A DNA stretch of 64,000 nt from Thunnus maccoyii. Lineage: Eukaryota > Chordata > Actinopteri > Scombriformes > Scombridae. Every line of letters begins with the position of its first letter. Position 1 is the stretch's first letter. The position numbers and the translations under genes were made by a program. This document shows positions 1-11,627 of this stretch, piece by piece. The notes beneath the pieces were generated by a model. That model saw only the letters and a program-made list of their open reading frames with translations. It was not told the origin of the DNA and ran no database searches. The stretch spans positions 3,505,001-3,569,000 of the forward strand of contig NC_056535.1 of the NCBI RefSeq assembly GCF_910596095.1, read 5' to 3'.

Positions 1-2210
1 TGAAAATACACACTCTGGAGTTGGAGTTCAGTGTCTGCTGGCCTTACTACTTTCCACTCCGTTAATATAAATACATAAATCACAACGTATGACTTTGTAT
101 GACTCGTACAGAAAGTATTTTCATTGCGGCTGACATTTAATTTCAACAGCTCTAAAGTAAGATGTGTAACATTACTGTTTGACATTCTTAAACACCACCA
201 CTCAGGCAGCACATCCACACAATTTTTATAACATGTGATTTCAATAAATCAGAGTTCTGCTTTGTGAAACATGATGACAAATTTATCAGAAGAACTGAGT
301 AAAATGTGAAAAGTCTGTTTGATAAGTTAATTTACATTAAATGAATGACGATGAGGCAAATAAAGTCTTCAAGTGCTTTCTACTGTCAGAGCAAACCCTC
401 TGTTAACATATTGTTAAATTTAATGGAGGCAAGCTTACCGGGAAATTAAGGTAAACTAACTAGGGTTTTAAGGGGTTGTTGTTGGCATTTGCTGTTCACC
501 AACGAGTCTACAGGTAACTGTGTCTGTTTGCTGTTTGGTGCTGAGCAGGTAGTTTTTCTCTGAAAACAGCTGTTTGCTGTGGTTGAAAATAATACTATGA
601 GAGTGAACCTAAACAGTAACACCTGCCACATAGATAAACAATGAGTTCCATAAAGCTGAGGAGAGCTGCAGAGTCGGGTGTCTCTGTAGGTTCATCACTG
701 TGAGTGCCAACTGTTCTGGCTAACACGCTCAAGATAAGAAGACGTGATTGTGACATTTGTTAGGCCGTATGTTGTTCTTTTTGCTTGTTTGGTTTTTTTT
801 TTGTTGTTTTTTTTGTGTTTTGTTTTTTCTCCTCTTGCCCTGTGTTATAATGCCTTATAATTATGATAGCCAAAATGACAAGGATAAAATCCAAGTTGTA
901 ATAAAATTAAATAATCCTTTAACACTGTAGAAAGTAAAACACCTGTGGTTGATGGTTTTTATTTTTAGATCTAAAATATCATCCACCTCCTCTACAAGGC
1001 AGTGTTGAGATTTTTACCTGCAGGAATAACTACATTTAGCTTTTTTTAGACCTCCAAACCTGCACTAGCTTTATTTGCTGTCAGTTTGACTAATCATGTT
1101 TGGATTGCACACAGTGGTGAACGTGTATTTGCCCTCTCACACAACGTGGCTTTACACAGGTCACAAATAGAAACAAATAATTTGTACAGTAAATTTAGCT
1201 CCATCAAGTGAGCTACAGAAGTTGTTTGAGCAGCCCTGCTCTCTGATTCCTGACATGAACCATGTTGATGGGACACAATGACAGCTCACTTCACAGAGAG
1301 GGCTCCACTTTCAGTCAAGAGGAGGTTTTATTGCAACATGCACAGAGGGGAAAGGAGGAGTGATGATGGGATGGGAAGTATTTTTATCGCTGTCCCTAAG
1401 CAGCACAAAGGCCGAGCGTTTCATCAGCAGTTATCATGCAAGCCAGGAATGCTTGGCTGCTGTTTCTTCAGCAGCCGTCTGGAGAGCCACGCAGGGCCAG
1501 GCTCTGGCTCAGGCTGACAGCTCAATGTCCTCCTCACAGTCTCAGCAGAAAGGAGGAGAGAAAAGAGGATACACGTAGGAGACACAAGGCAGACTGAAAG
1601 GATTTTAGAAAGAAAAGCTGATAATGTCTGCGGACTGAGAGGACCCAGTGTAATCCATCCTAGGAAGTGACTTTAAGTAATCCACTGAAAACCTGATTTG
1701 AGTATTAAACACTGCCTGTTAACATAAAAGGTGAAGCTGAAAAGTTTGCAGCTTGCCTTTTCACAAAAAGCTTACAATAGATTTCAATGAAAAGCCCATG
1801 ATCACCTCCAAAGTCCTCCAAATTAAATGACACAATGTGCTATTGGTCCATGCACCACAGATGCCCCTATCAGCAGAACATCATTTCAAAAATAAAACTG
1901 CTTTCTGAACTTACAACACTATGGTTAAGGTTTGGTTAGCCTTAGGGAAATGTCATGGTTTGGGGTAGAATTACTATTGTTAAAGTTAGGGGAGCTTCAT
2001 CATCATGGTTACAATAATAAATACTTGGTTACAGTTAGGAAATGATGGTGATCATGTTTTAAAGAAAGACTTGACATAGCAAGAGAAGGCAAATTGCCTA
2101 TATGACTTACTCCCTATAATGCTACCAATGATTGAAACATGGCAATCATAGCATCTAATATCTGGCAGCATTCAAAACTGAATGAGCTACCGAAGACTGT
2201 CATATCAAGG
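1..2210. other. No gene seen; AT-rich intergenic DNA
   Basis: Only short unsupported frames are present. A T/G-rich tract lies at about 778-830 and a loose GGTTAG-like region at about 1,920-2,040. No splice-linked coding signal was recognised. Confidence 0.6.
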
Positions 2211-3265
2211 CTATAAAACCTCACAAAGGGGTGTGGGCTGGCCCAAGAGGCAGCGGCAGACACATCCTCCATTGAGACTTCTTGTAACAATGTCCTGTCC
2301 TGTGACAGAGTAAGCTAAGGTGATAGCCTCCACTATCCAGTTTAACAGACGCTCTTTAGACAGGGCTTTGCCTGCTGTCTGAGATCCATAACAAACAAAC
2401 AGTTGATTAGAGTGCTGTAACGCCCTGGTGCGCTCCACATAGATGGAGAGGGTGCGAACTGGACACAAAGTACGTAACCTCTCATCTTCCTTTTACTTAA
2501 AGAGAGTAGGGCAAAATGCAGACAGATCGATGACAGAGGACTTGAACCTGGCCTTAATAACCTTAGGTTGAAATGCCAGATTAGGGCACAGAGTCACTCT
2601 CCTGTTGTCATGGGAGAATGTAAGGCAAGACTGACGTACAGACCAAACTACCAAATTTCCCACCCATTCCACTGAAACTATTGCCACTAATAGGGCTGAT
2701 TTTAGCGACAAACATTGTAGTCCCAGGTCTTGGAGAGGCTCAAATGGGGCCTTTGTCATAGCATCCAGGACTGTAGTTAAGTCCCAAGAAGGAGTTAGAG
2801 AGTGGTCAGAAGTGTGCAACTGATGGACACCCTGCACAAACCATGAAGCTAGAACATGGCTGCCTGATAGCTTGCCATTTATCCCGACATGGCAAGCTAC
2901 ACCTTGAGTGTAGAGGGTGAAAGACAATTTTGTTGTAGACTGTGCAGGAAGCACAGCATAACACTGATATTGCCGTGAAATGAGTAATCACCCAGCTCAG
3001 CACACCAGTGCTCAAATACTTTCCACTTGTATAAGTAGGGAGTCCTGGTGGAGGGAGCTCTGGCATTTTGGATTACCTCTGCAACCTCTAGAGGCAACCC
3101 TTTTCCCAACAAACGTTCCCGCTCAGGGGCCAAGCAACTAGCTTCCATCGTCAAGGGGCTAAATAGAAGATTTCTCCTCTGGCCTGTCTCAGCAGGTCGG
3201 GTCGCAGTGGCAGTGGCAAAAGCCATGGCGTCCCTGACACAAGAGACTTCAGGTCTGCAAACCAT
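2211..3265 (-). pseudogene. DIRS tyrosine recombinase region, broken
   Basis: Pieces in different frames read NARAPSTRTPYLYKWKVFEHW (the SAM-like N-terminal domain), PFEPLQDLGLQCLSLKSALL, and CPVRTLSIYVERTR with LFVCYG and LLNWIVEAITLAYS, the order seen in DIRS recombinases. The distal part with the catalytic His-x-x-Arg/Tyr region was not found, so the element seems truncated near 2,211. Confidence 0.75.
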
Positions 3266-3419
3266 GTTTACGTTGGCCAGTTTGGGGCTACCAGGATTAC
3301 CTGTGCCTTTTCCTCCCTCACTGTATCCAACAGAGGAAAAGGAAGGAACGCATATAGCTGACTCTTTGGACAGTGGTGTGCTAGAGTATTGTGACCCATA
3401 GAGGGGTTGTCATTCTGAC

Positions 3420-4760
3420 TGGTGAACCACAGTGGACAGTGAGCTGTGTCTTGTAAAGCGAACAAGTCTACTTCTGCCCATCCGAAATGAGCCCAAATAC
3501 TCTCCACAACTTGTGGGTGGAGTTCAGCCTGCCCTGAATATGATAGGCAGACAGAGATCACAGTCCACTGTGAAGCTATCACAAAATTTGTGATGCCACC
3601 TGGTGCATGGCCTGAGAGCAAACCCCTCCCTGATGACTGATATATGCAATCGTTGGGGTGTTGTTGGACTGTATGTGACCCGCAAAATGTTTCAGAGCCA
3701 GCCAGACCTCTCCAGTCCTACCCTCGCAGAACGCCCCCCAACTATATAAGGAGGCGTCAGTCTTTATCACCACACAGAGTGTAATCAGGCCCATCCAAAC
3801 ACCCGATGAAAGGTTGAGGGGGTTCAGCCAGAACTGCAGTGTCTCTCAACAGCGTGCTGTGATTTTTAACACCTGAGAGAGGTCCCTCACAGGGTGGACT
3901 CGCTGGCTGATAAACCAGCGCTGCAGTGGTTTCATGTTGAGCAGACCCAAAGGGACCACAATTGATGCCACTGCCATCAGACCGAGTTAAACCATAAATT
4001 GCTGTGCTCTGGTTGTGCATCTCTGCAACATCCCCCAAGCAGCTGTGATGATTTTTACAAGTCTCTCTTGGGTCAAACGTGTGTGCATGGATGCTGAATT
4101 CAGCTCAAGACCCAAAAACACTGTGTTTTGGGAGGGAGACAACTTACTCTGTTCCCAGTTCACAAGAAACCCCAGACTATGAAGGTGATTGACTAGTATC
4201 TGGGTATGAGACACAGCCAGCTCCCTTGAGCTCGCCATCAGTAGTAAGTCGTCGGGGTATGACAAAATCCTTATGCCTTGAGCATGTAGAGGGGCTATTG
4301 CCACGTCTACAACTACAGATAATATTTTTGGGGCAAGAGAGAGGCCAAAAGGGAAAACACAAAACTCGTAACTCTTGTCCTGGAAGGCAAACCTCAGATA
4401 TTTCCTGTGTCTCTCCACTATTGGTATGTGAAAGTAAGCATCTTTCAAATCTACTGATGCGAACCAATCCCACCTCCGCACAGACCTGAACAGGCGACAG
4501 TGTGTCAACATTCAAAGTGGAATTTTCCGTAATGCTTTGTTTACTGTCCTCAGATCCAACATTGGACGTAGAGCACAGCTGTCTTTCTTGGGACCCAGGA
4601 AGTACGTGGAATAAAAGCTGCAATACATATCCCCACCTACCACCTAACGGATGGTGCCCTTCTCCAACAGACATCTGCTGTGTGAGAGCTGGGACTGCCT
4701 CATCTGAAACTGTCATTTGTGTGAGACCAGCAAACCCTGGTGACGGCCAATTGAACTGCA
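3420..4760 (-). pseudogene. DIRS reverse transcriptase and RNase H region, broken
   Basis: The longest piece (4,511-3,987) has WFASVDLKDAYFHIPI, FCVFPFGLSLAPKI and the active-site-like box YPDDLLLM, where the family usually has Y-x-DD. Upstream in another frame is the finger-domain start with VPGSQERQ. RNase H follows at about 3,794-3,579 (KTDASLYSWGAFCEG, IAYISHQGG). A frameshift near 4,000 separates RT from RNase H. Confidence 0.8.
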
Positions 4761-5256
4761 AGACTTACCCCTTTTTCAAGGTCCGTTCCACCCAGGGGGA
4801 CAGTGTGCATGTGCTCTTCCAATGGCTGAGACGTGTGGGCAAGCATGGCACTGTATTTACAGAATCACCTGTGCTGTCGGTAGAGACAGCTGTGTGAGAG
4901 ACACAGTTTGATAAAAAAAAAAAAGTCCTGGCCTCATTTGAGGCTCCAGGCTCATGTTTTCGTTTTTGGCTCTGACAGTCATTTGTGGGACTGGGCAGGG
5001 AGCCATAGTAGCTAAATTTACTGACTTGTGAGTGTGTGTTTGTTGTGTGTGAAAATGTCCTGGCTCCACACAGAGCTTGGGGCTCATTTTGTTCAAAGCC
5101 ATGGCACTCGTATCGACAAGTGGCAAAGGAGCATGATGACACACAGTGGAGAATAACTTTTGAGGGGAGACAGTGGTTTGTGTATGTGTGTGTGATGAAC
5201 TAGCCATGCGCCTTTTGCTGGCACAAAGCTGATCATGTCCAATTTTCTTTTCCCTG

Positions 5257-6609
5257 TTATTGAAAGTCGATGTGACAGTCCAACGACGTGGGGCCCCCCT
5301 CCCGGAGAAGCCAGGTCCTCCACTGTTTCTTGCCCCTCACCACTGAGGCATAGTTTTGCTGAGGTGGTTGAAAAGGCTGTCTATTCCGCCCTCTCATCCC
5401 ACTGTTAGACGGCGGTGCAGATCCCTCTGCAGCCAGGGGCACTCTGTCTTGGGGCCGTGGAGCACTGGAGTGGTGTTTTTGAGAAGGTTACTCAGCACGC
5501 CTGACTCCCTCTGCTGCTGTTCAAACTTGTGGGTTATTGAATCCATGACAGGACCAAATAAGCCCAAGGTTTTAACTGGCGGGTCAAGTAACCAGTTCTT
5601 CTCCTTCTCCGACATCTGCGTCAGGTTTAGCCATAGATGCCAATGAATGACTACCAAAAAACCCATCACCCATCCCACGTTTTTGGCCACTCCCTTAGCC
5701 ATAGAGAGGCAGAAGTCCGTTGCTTTGCGGAGCTCCACATACGTCTCCTGTGTGGCATTTTCCTCCAGTTCGCAGAGGAGGTTAGCCTGATAGGCTTGCA
5801 GCAAAAATATATTGTTTAGCAGAGCGGCAGCCTGTCCCACACAGGCCAAGCTAGCCATTAGCCTACACAGCTTTGACGCAGCATGTCCATGGTAAGGGAG
5901 GGGCACAGGTGAGCAGTGACTGACTCTTCCAGTGGTGGCATGGAGAAGTAGCCTATCTCTGGCTCCATGTCGAGTGTGGACCACGCATTAAACACCTGGA
6001 TGGGGGAGCGAGTCTTGTGAGAAGAGCCCCAGGAAAACCTCATCCCCTTCATCAGGTCATTTAGCACAGGGAGAGGGCGAGGCAGGGTCGGAGTGGTGAC
6101 CATCTAAATGAAATATGCCTGGGCTAAGTGGGAGGTATGGACTTGGCCACGAAATTCCTAGCTTTTCAATGGCTATTTCGAGGAGACACATCAGTTCCTG
6201 ATGGTAGGGATCCTTAGTTGAAGCAGGGTTGGTCCTCTCCACCAGCTCATCATCATATTCTTCCTTGTCTGAACCCCACTGGGCTGCGTGAAAGTCCAAC
6301 AGTTCTGTCTACTGGGCACACGGTAATTCTTCCTGCTCGCCCTGGCCCGAAAGCTGAGAAAGCCAAAAGTTGGTGGGGTGTGGGTGTTAAAGCGGCTCTC
6401 TCCTCTTTTGTATTGTCCCAGTCACTTGTAGGCTTTTCAGCAGTACAAGAAGGTCCAGGAGCCTGGCTAAATAAATCCGCCCGATGATGGATAACTCTGA
6501 GCGGAAGTTTTGCGTAGTCGATGCAGAAGAAGGGGTCCAACAAGGCCACTTCAGCGTGTCCCTGTCCCAGGCACTGGACACAGCAAATGTGGGTGTCCCT
6601 TCTTGTCAT
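5257..6609 (-). pseudogene. DIRS gag-like ORF1, broken
   Basis: Fragments in several frames include a Cys/His stretch near the start (CVQCLGQGHAEVALLDPFFC), the region KATDFCLSMAKGVAKNVG with VIHWHLWLNLTQMSEKEKN, and a Gln/Pro/Arg-rich end (RNRQPFQPPQQNY). These match the ORF1 type found in fish DIRS elements. Frame changes near 5,400 and 6,100 break it. Confidence 0.65.
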
Positions 6610-6650
6610 GTGTGACCTGCAGTCAAAACACCGCTTAAAATACTCAATTT

Positions 6651-9540
6651 CTTCTCTTCTTACGCTAGCAAAATCTCAGAGAAGCTAATGTAGCTAATGT
6701 TAGCTAGTTAGCTTTATGTTGGTAAGGGCCTGCTTTTCAGTGGTGAGCTGAATAAATTAAGAGGACGGTTGTACAGTCTGTGATAGTTTTATACTGCAGG
6801 ACAGGTGCGGTAACGTAGGCCGGGGGGCCCAATCACAACTTGTCATGGCCAAGTGCAGACACTTGGTTGGGTGAAAAGGCCTATTGCTTTATTCAATGGT
6901 GCTGTCTGAAGACAGCATAAGGCATTAGTACGAACTCTTTGAAATGAAGTAAAGCCATCCGTTACTATGGCCGCTAGAGGGCACTGTCACTTCAACATAC
7001 ACATATGATTTTTGTGCGTTATCCACTGTTCTCTACTGTTGATCCAAATCCTCACTATGTTCCAAATCATAATAAACTGGTTTGCTGTTGGAATCCACTG
7101 TAATTGCTGTGAACACAACAGCTGCCGTACTCTGCAAGAAAGCAACAATTACCACTTTCCCGACCCACCCTTCAAGACTACAGGCTAGAGGTCAGGTTCA
7201 AATTTGGTCCGAAAAACTGTGTAAAACCTTCTCCACTACATTACTGAGGGACATACTGGAGCTTCGTTTAATTTATTGTAGCTTTATTTCAGTGCTACAA
7301 TGAATGAATTACAACAAAATGTTTTATTTGTTTTAATGTTTTAAAATGTATTCATAATAATCACACGATAATTTACAGTTAATAATACAACGTTTTAGAA
7401 GGCTAATCCTAAAAATGAATTCTTTTACTTTTGATTAGATTATACTGATAATACAGTTGTACTTTAACTGAAGTAAAAATCTGAATGCAGGACTTTTTAT
7501 TTTTAAAAGGTATTTTTACATTGTGGTATTGCTACTTGAAACTTTCTACCAGCAGTGTTCAATGCTATGGTCTATGCAGCAGGTTTCTGCTGAAAATGGC
7601 TGACATCCTGCTGCTTCTCGTTGTCCATAGCTGCATTGCACTACATTGTCACAGTTTCATTTTATTTATTAATCTTCCTTCTGAAAGCCACCAATTAAAT
7701 ATTAAAGAGAAGCTTATTTCCTCATTCTTGTTCCAACAGATATTCTGAGAAGTTCATGAAATGAAATCCCTGTTGCCTTAACTGGTGACAGTAATTTAAT
7801 TCAAGATGTATTCACAGTACATAAAGCTATGAAAACATATTTACACTATATGAATATTTACAACATACACATACTAATCTTGTCAAACAATTACCATTAA
7901 CAGTTTGGCTCTGAGAGCAGGTCTAGCCTCGGGTTACATCATTTGAACACTGTTTTCCATTGACTGATACAGAGCCGTTGAAAGAGAAAAGAATACATCT
8001 GCAGCCCAGAAGAGCTGCTCTCTGGAGTTAGAAGTGTGTGCTTAATTAGAAGACATAGCTTCAATAAAAAGTACAAAATACACACAGGATGATAAATCAG
8101 TTGTGAGCTTTATGTGTTTAAGTAAAATGTGAAACAGTACAGTGGATATTGAAATACACTACACTTTCTATTTTCTGTCTTGCCAAAATACTATTACAAC
8201 ATATTTATAACATTTGGTCAGAGACACTTTCCCAATGCTGTGCGTGGTGTAATGCCTGCCTGCTCGTCTACTCACAATATCTAAGAGTGTGGTATAAATC
8301 AGAAACATCTTGCTTTGACTGTTCTTTTGGGGGGAAAGGATAGCCATGCCAGAGACAATTCACTTATCGCTACAGAACCGAGCCAAAGAAAACCATTAGT
8401 CACTGAATCTGATGTGGAAAAATGTATTGGAGGAACATTTGCATGCAGAGTAGTACTGCTGCTCCAGAGACTTAGGGTAACCTTGTTTTCATTGACTGTC
8501 TCTCCACAGACTCTGCAGAGCTTCAGATTATGTAACTGGCTACTACCTTCATACTTGCAGGTAAGTATGAAGGTAAGATCTCCTCTGAATTTAGCACTTG
8601 TAGAACCCATTTCTTTAATCTTAAGCACCTGCATGGTGTGACAGGGGGGATTTATAGTGTGGAAGAGACTAACGCGACCAAACAGCTGGGAAGGCTTTTC
8701 ACAGTGACACAAACACTGGGAGGGGAAACACCTGCTCTGTAATGGAGGGGAGACTTTGGATCAGTCATGTTAAAACCAGGCTGATGTGTACAATGTGCCT
8801 GAATGTCTAGCCCTCAGTAATTGGTTTAGGCTGCCTGTGGGAATAAAGTGTGTGAACTGGGAATATGGCCTCAGTAGTAAAGGTACTGTGTGTAGTGTTT
8901 TCATGTCAATAACTTATTATGAGGTAAACCAAGGCCTTGGTTTAACATCATAGAGAAATTAGACTGTTTCCATAGAGGGGAGTGGAATAGGGAAATGACA
9001 ATGTTCTTTTAGAAGAAAGGGAGCAAAAGCCTTGAGAGTTTCTTAGCAGATGGTGAAGTCCGGAGTCCAGCAGAAAAGTGTAGGGTGAACATGAAGCGAC
9101 AGGGTTTAAAGAAAATCTGGCGTTCATTTTGAAAATCACTAACAATACACTATAGTCTCATTTTTAACACTTAAGTCAACCGTGTGTCCTACCAATTACT
9201 TTCATCTGCAACTAACTTCATGTATGCATTAATTTCAAATTGTTTTACTGTTTGTTGGTCTGTCTTATTACCGGTTTATCAGCCATCTATAAAGCCTGTT
9301 GAATTACACTAACCTCTACAAAATTTGCTATACATTAAAGCTTGATTGAATGATTGATCGATTGAAAAGAGAAAGCCAAAAAAATTTTCCCAAGGGGTCT
9401 CAAAAGACACATTACAACAGCCCATTTGATGAGCTTTCATGGGGTCCTGCTCTCCTGTTTTATTATTTTCTGTCATCATATTGGTTCCCAAATAGGCCAG
9501 TGTGTTGGTGAATGCAGCCATTTTTTTTGCATTTTTCTTT
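6651..9540. other. No gene seen; intergenic DNA with a small perfect hairpin
   Basis: No conserved coding signal was recognised in either strand. A perfect 13-bp inverted repeat with a 6-nt loop lies at 8,544-8,575. Confidence 0.6.
8544..8575. repeat. Perfect 13-bp inverted repeat (hairpin)
   Basis: Arms TACCTTCATACTT and AAGTATGAAGGTA flank a 6-nt spacer GCAGGT. Confidence 0.8.
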
Positions 9541-9548
9541 GTTTCTTA

Positions 9549-10560
9549 GAGCCATGAACAGAAGAAACAACCTCCAAACACCTGGTCAGATTGAACAACA
9601 CCACACCTGAGCAGAGCACAAATCACCACAGACCACCAGCTGGAGGGTCTCCCTGCCATGACTGCAGCCATCTGCAGCATTGTCTTGCAGATGCATGCAG
9701 GGTGATTGCTAGCTGGAACCAGTGGCATGAATCTATGAATCCCTTTGTGGCCAGCACAAAGGCTGAAAAAGTGAGTTTTAACCGCAAGTTACACAACACA
9801 AAAGTAAAACTGAAAAAGCTGGAGGCAGATCTAGCGACCAAAGAGAGGGAGTTCACAGAGGAACTCGAAAAGAGCAACATCATCTTAAAGAGAAATTCAG
9901 AGATTGCCTTCCTCAGGATATGTCTCTAAAAGAATGCCCTGGAGACCACCAAAATGGAGCACTTCTGGAAGGAGGAGTGCACTTCCATGACAACAAGATG
10001 GGAGGCAGACAAAGTAGCTGCCTCCGAGCTGAAACAGGAAACGCTCCAGGCGAAGCTGCAGATTCAGGATGAGTGGCAGAAAAAGGTGAAGCAGCTGGAA
10101 GAGCAGCTCAGTCAGAGAGATGCTGAAATTCTGACACTCAGGAAGGAGAAGGAAGATCTCTCCGAGAGATCTCTCCAACCGGCTGAGCAGCAAAGAAACT
10201 GAACCTCTCCAGAGCCAGAAAACTTGGCAGAACAAGTGTGACACTCCAGAGGAGAAACTCACAAAGGAGCTGGCTGAGAGAGAAGAAACCTGGGAGGCCA
10301 GAGTTAAACAGATGAAGGAGAAGAAGACACTGAAGGAACTCCTAAAAAAAAGAAGAAGAAGATATTTCTGGTCTCGCAAGAAGAAGGTGAGGACCAAAAC
10401 CGGTCTGGATGAAGCACGACAGACAGAGTAAAAAACAAAGATGGAAAAGAAAGAAAAGAAACAGAAAGAAAAGGAGGACAAGATGGCAAAAAAACAGACA
10501 GAAAAAGAGGAGAAGACTGAGAAGAAAAAAAGGTTTTTGGAGCTGAGTGTGACAGTGAGA
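9549..10560 (+). pseudogene. Decayed coiled-coil coding relic
   Basis: A largely single reading frame runs from about 9,591 to 10,202, interrupted by one TAA at 9,927-9,929, and then shifts. The translation is heptad-like and charged: FNRKLHNTKVKLKKLEADL, KQLEEQLSQRDAEILTLRKE, then Lys/Glu-rich runs (MEKKEKKQKEKEDKMAKKQ) to about 10,560. Compared with its partial copy at 19,430-19,620, this copy lacks a few bases at about 10,170, which breaks the frame; the other copy reads DLSERLTVTSNQLSSKETEL there. The absence of introns suggests a retrocopy or an exon relic. The parent gene is not recognised. Confidence 0.45.
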
Positions 10561-10599
10561 GTAAGGTGGAGGAAGCTGCTGGTTCTTTGGCACAGGCCA

Positions 10600-10800
10600 G
10601 ACAGCAGTAGCTCCCTCTTCCTCCCTTCCTTCACCTGTCCACCCTCCCTCGATCTCCATCTCTCTATCTTCCCTCCATTCCTCCAACTCTCTCACCCCCA
10701 CCTTCTCTCAATTCCTCCTTTTCCCTTACCCCACCCGCTCTCCTTTCCTTCTTTCCTCCCTCACCCCCACCCTCTCTCCTCTCCCACCTCTATCTTTCCT
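10600..10800 (+). repeat. Long pyrimidine-rich tract
   Basis: About 200 bases are almost entirely C and T on the plus strand, with few purine breaks. A shorter version is at about 19,622-19,735 in the duplicated copy. Confidence 0.85.
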
Positions 10801-10975
10801 GTGATCAGAGCTGCGGTCTCACAGAAACACCTCCACTCCACCTGCCCGGCTGATTGTTTCTGTGTGGAGTTTTCATGTTCTCCTCGTGCCTGTGTAGGTT
10901 TTCTTCTGGCAATCTGGTTTCCTCCTACAACACAAATACATGCAGGTTAGGCTGATTGGAAACTCTAAATTGCCC
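10800..10975 (+). repeat. SINE-like repeat, copy 1 (head deleted)
   Basis: The sequence GATCAGAGCTGCGGTCTCAC, then TCTGTGTGGAGTTTTCATG and the tail TGCAGGTTAGGCTGATTG with CTCTAAATTGCCC, is a widespread fish repeat type with a tRNA-like head. About 44 bp of the head are missing compared with 19,735-19,930. Confidence 0.6.
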
Positions 10976-11405
10976 CTGGATTAAACACAAATACCTGATT
11001 AAAATTCAAATAAAAAAAATAAAAAAGTGTCTGCCTCTCTTATCAAATATTGTGTTCCTACGTTATGATTTAAACAAGATTAAATCTCCATTCAGACAGA
11101 ATAAACATCACAGGAGGAAGAGAGGAATGAAATATTCTCTGTGCTTCTCTTTAATTGAGCTAATAGTTCCTGACGGCATTTTAACTGTGGGGAAATGACA
11201 GGATTTGGTCTATAATAGACATGGACATTCAATAGGACAAAGCCAAAAGCCATGAATATCAGTTCATGTTCATGTTTCAGACATAAATGTGTATTGATAT
11301 CATTCAGTGTGATTTCTTCTGCCCTCACTATGCCTGTAGGTGCTAGGGATGTGCAGAGGGCCCAGTATTTGTATTTAAATCTGTATTTGTTGAGGCAGCA
11401 AAATT

Positions 11406-11450
11406 ATTTGTATTTGTATTTGTATTTGTATTTGTATTTGTATTTGAATA
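11406..11450 (+). repeat. (TTTGTA)n short tandem array
   Basis: About seven TTTGTA-type units lie in the stretch that is present only in duplication copy A1. Confidence 0.9.
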
Positions 11451-11552
11451 AAAGTGGAAAGAGGCTTAAAATCCTGTCTTTGTTTTTATTAAGCTTTTAA
11501 TTTTAGAAAATGAAAAGCATTATAATAAGTGTTCATGAATAAACTACCTTAC

Positions 11553-11627
11553 GAAAAAGGTCCCCACACCGGGTCTCAAACTCGAGTCTCCCAGATCATA
11601 GACCACTGCGCTGACTACTGAGGTAAA
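11553..11627 (-). repeat. tRNA-like sequence (possible tRNA pseudogene or SINE head)
   Basis: On the minus strand an A-box-like TAGTCAGCGCAGTGG and a B-box-like GAGTTTGAGACCC are spaced as in a tRNA. A clean cloverleaf with matched acceptor arms was not confirmed. Confidence 0.4.

Larger units (their letters stand above)
2211..6650 (-). mobile_element. Decayed DIRS-type tyrosine-recombinase retrotransposon
   Basis: Read on the minus strand, the order is a gag-like region, reverse transcriptase, RNase H and tyrosine recombinase, as in fish DIRS elements. The reading frames are broken by several frameshifts and stops, so it is not active as it stands. I could not define the inverted terminal repeats; both ends are approximate. 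Confidence 0.85.

Noticed and set aside
1920..2040. GGTTAG-like motifs suggesting interstitial telomere sequence.
   Set aside because: The motifs are irregular and never form a run of TTAGGG units.
9897..10701. Long minus-strand frames rich in Phe, Ser and Leu.
   Set aside because: They are the reverse of the Lys/Glu-rich coiled-coil relic and the pyrimidine tract.
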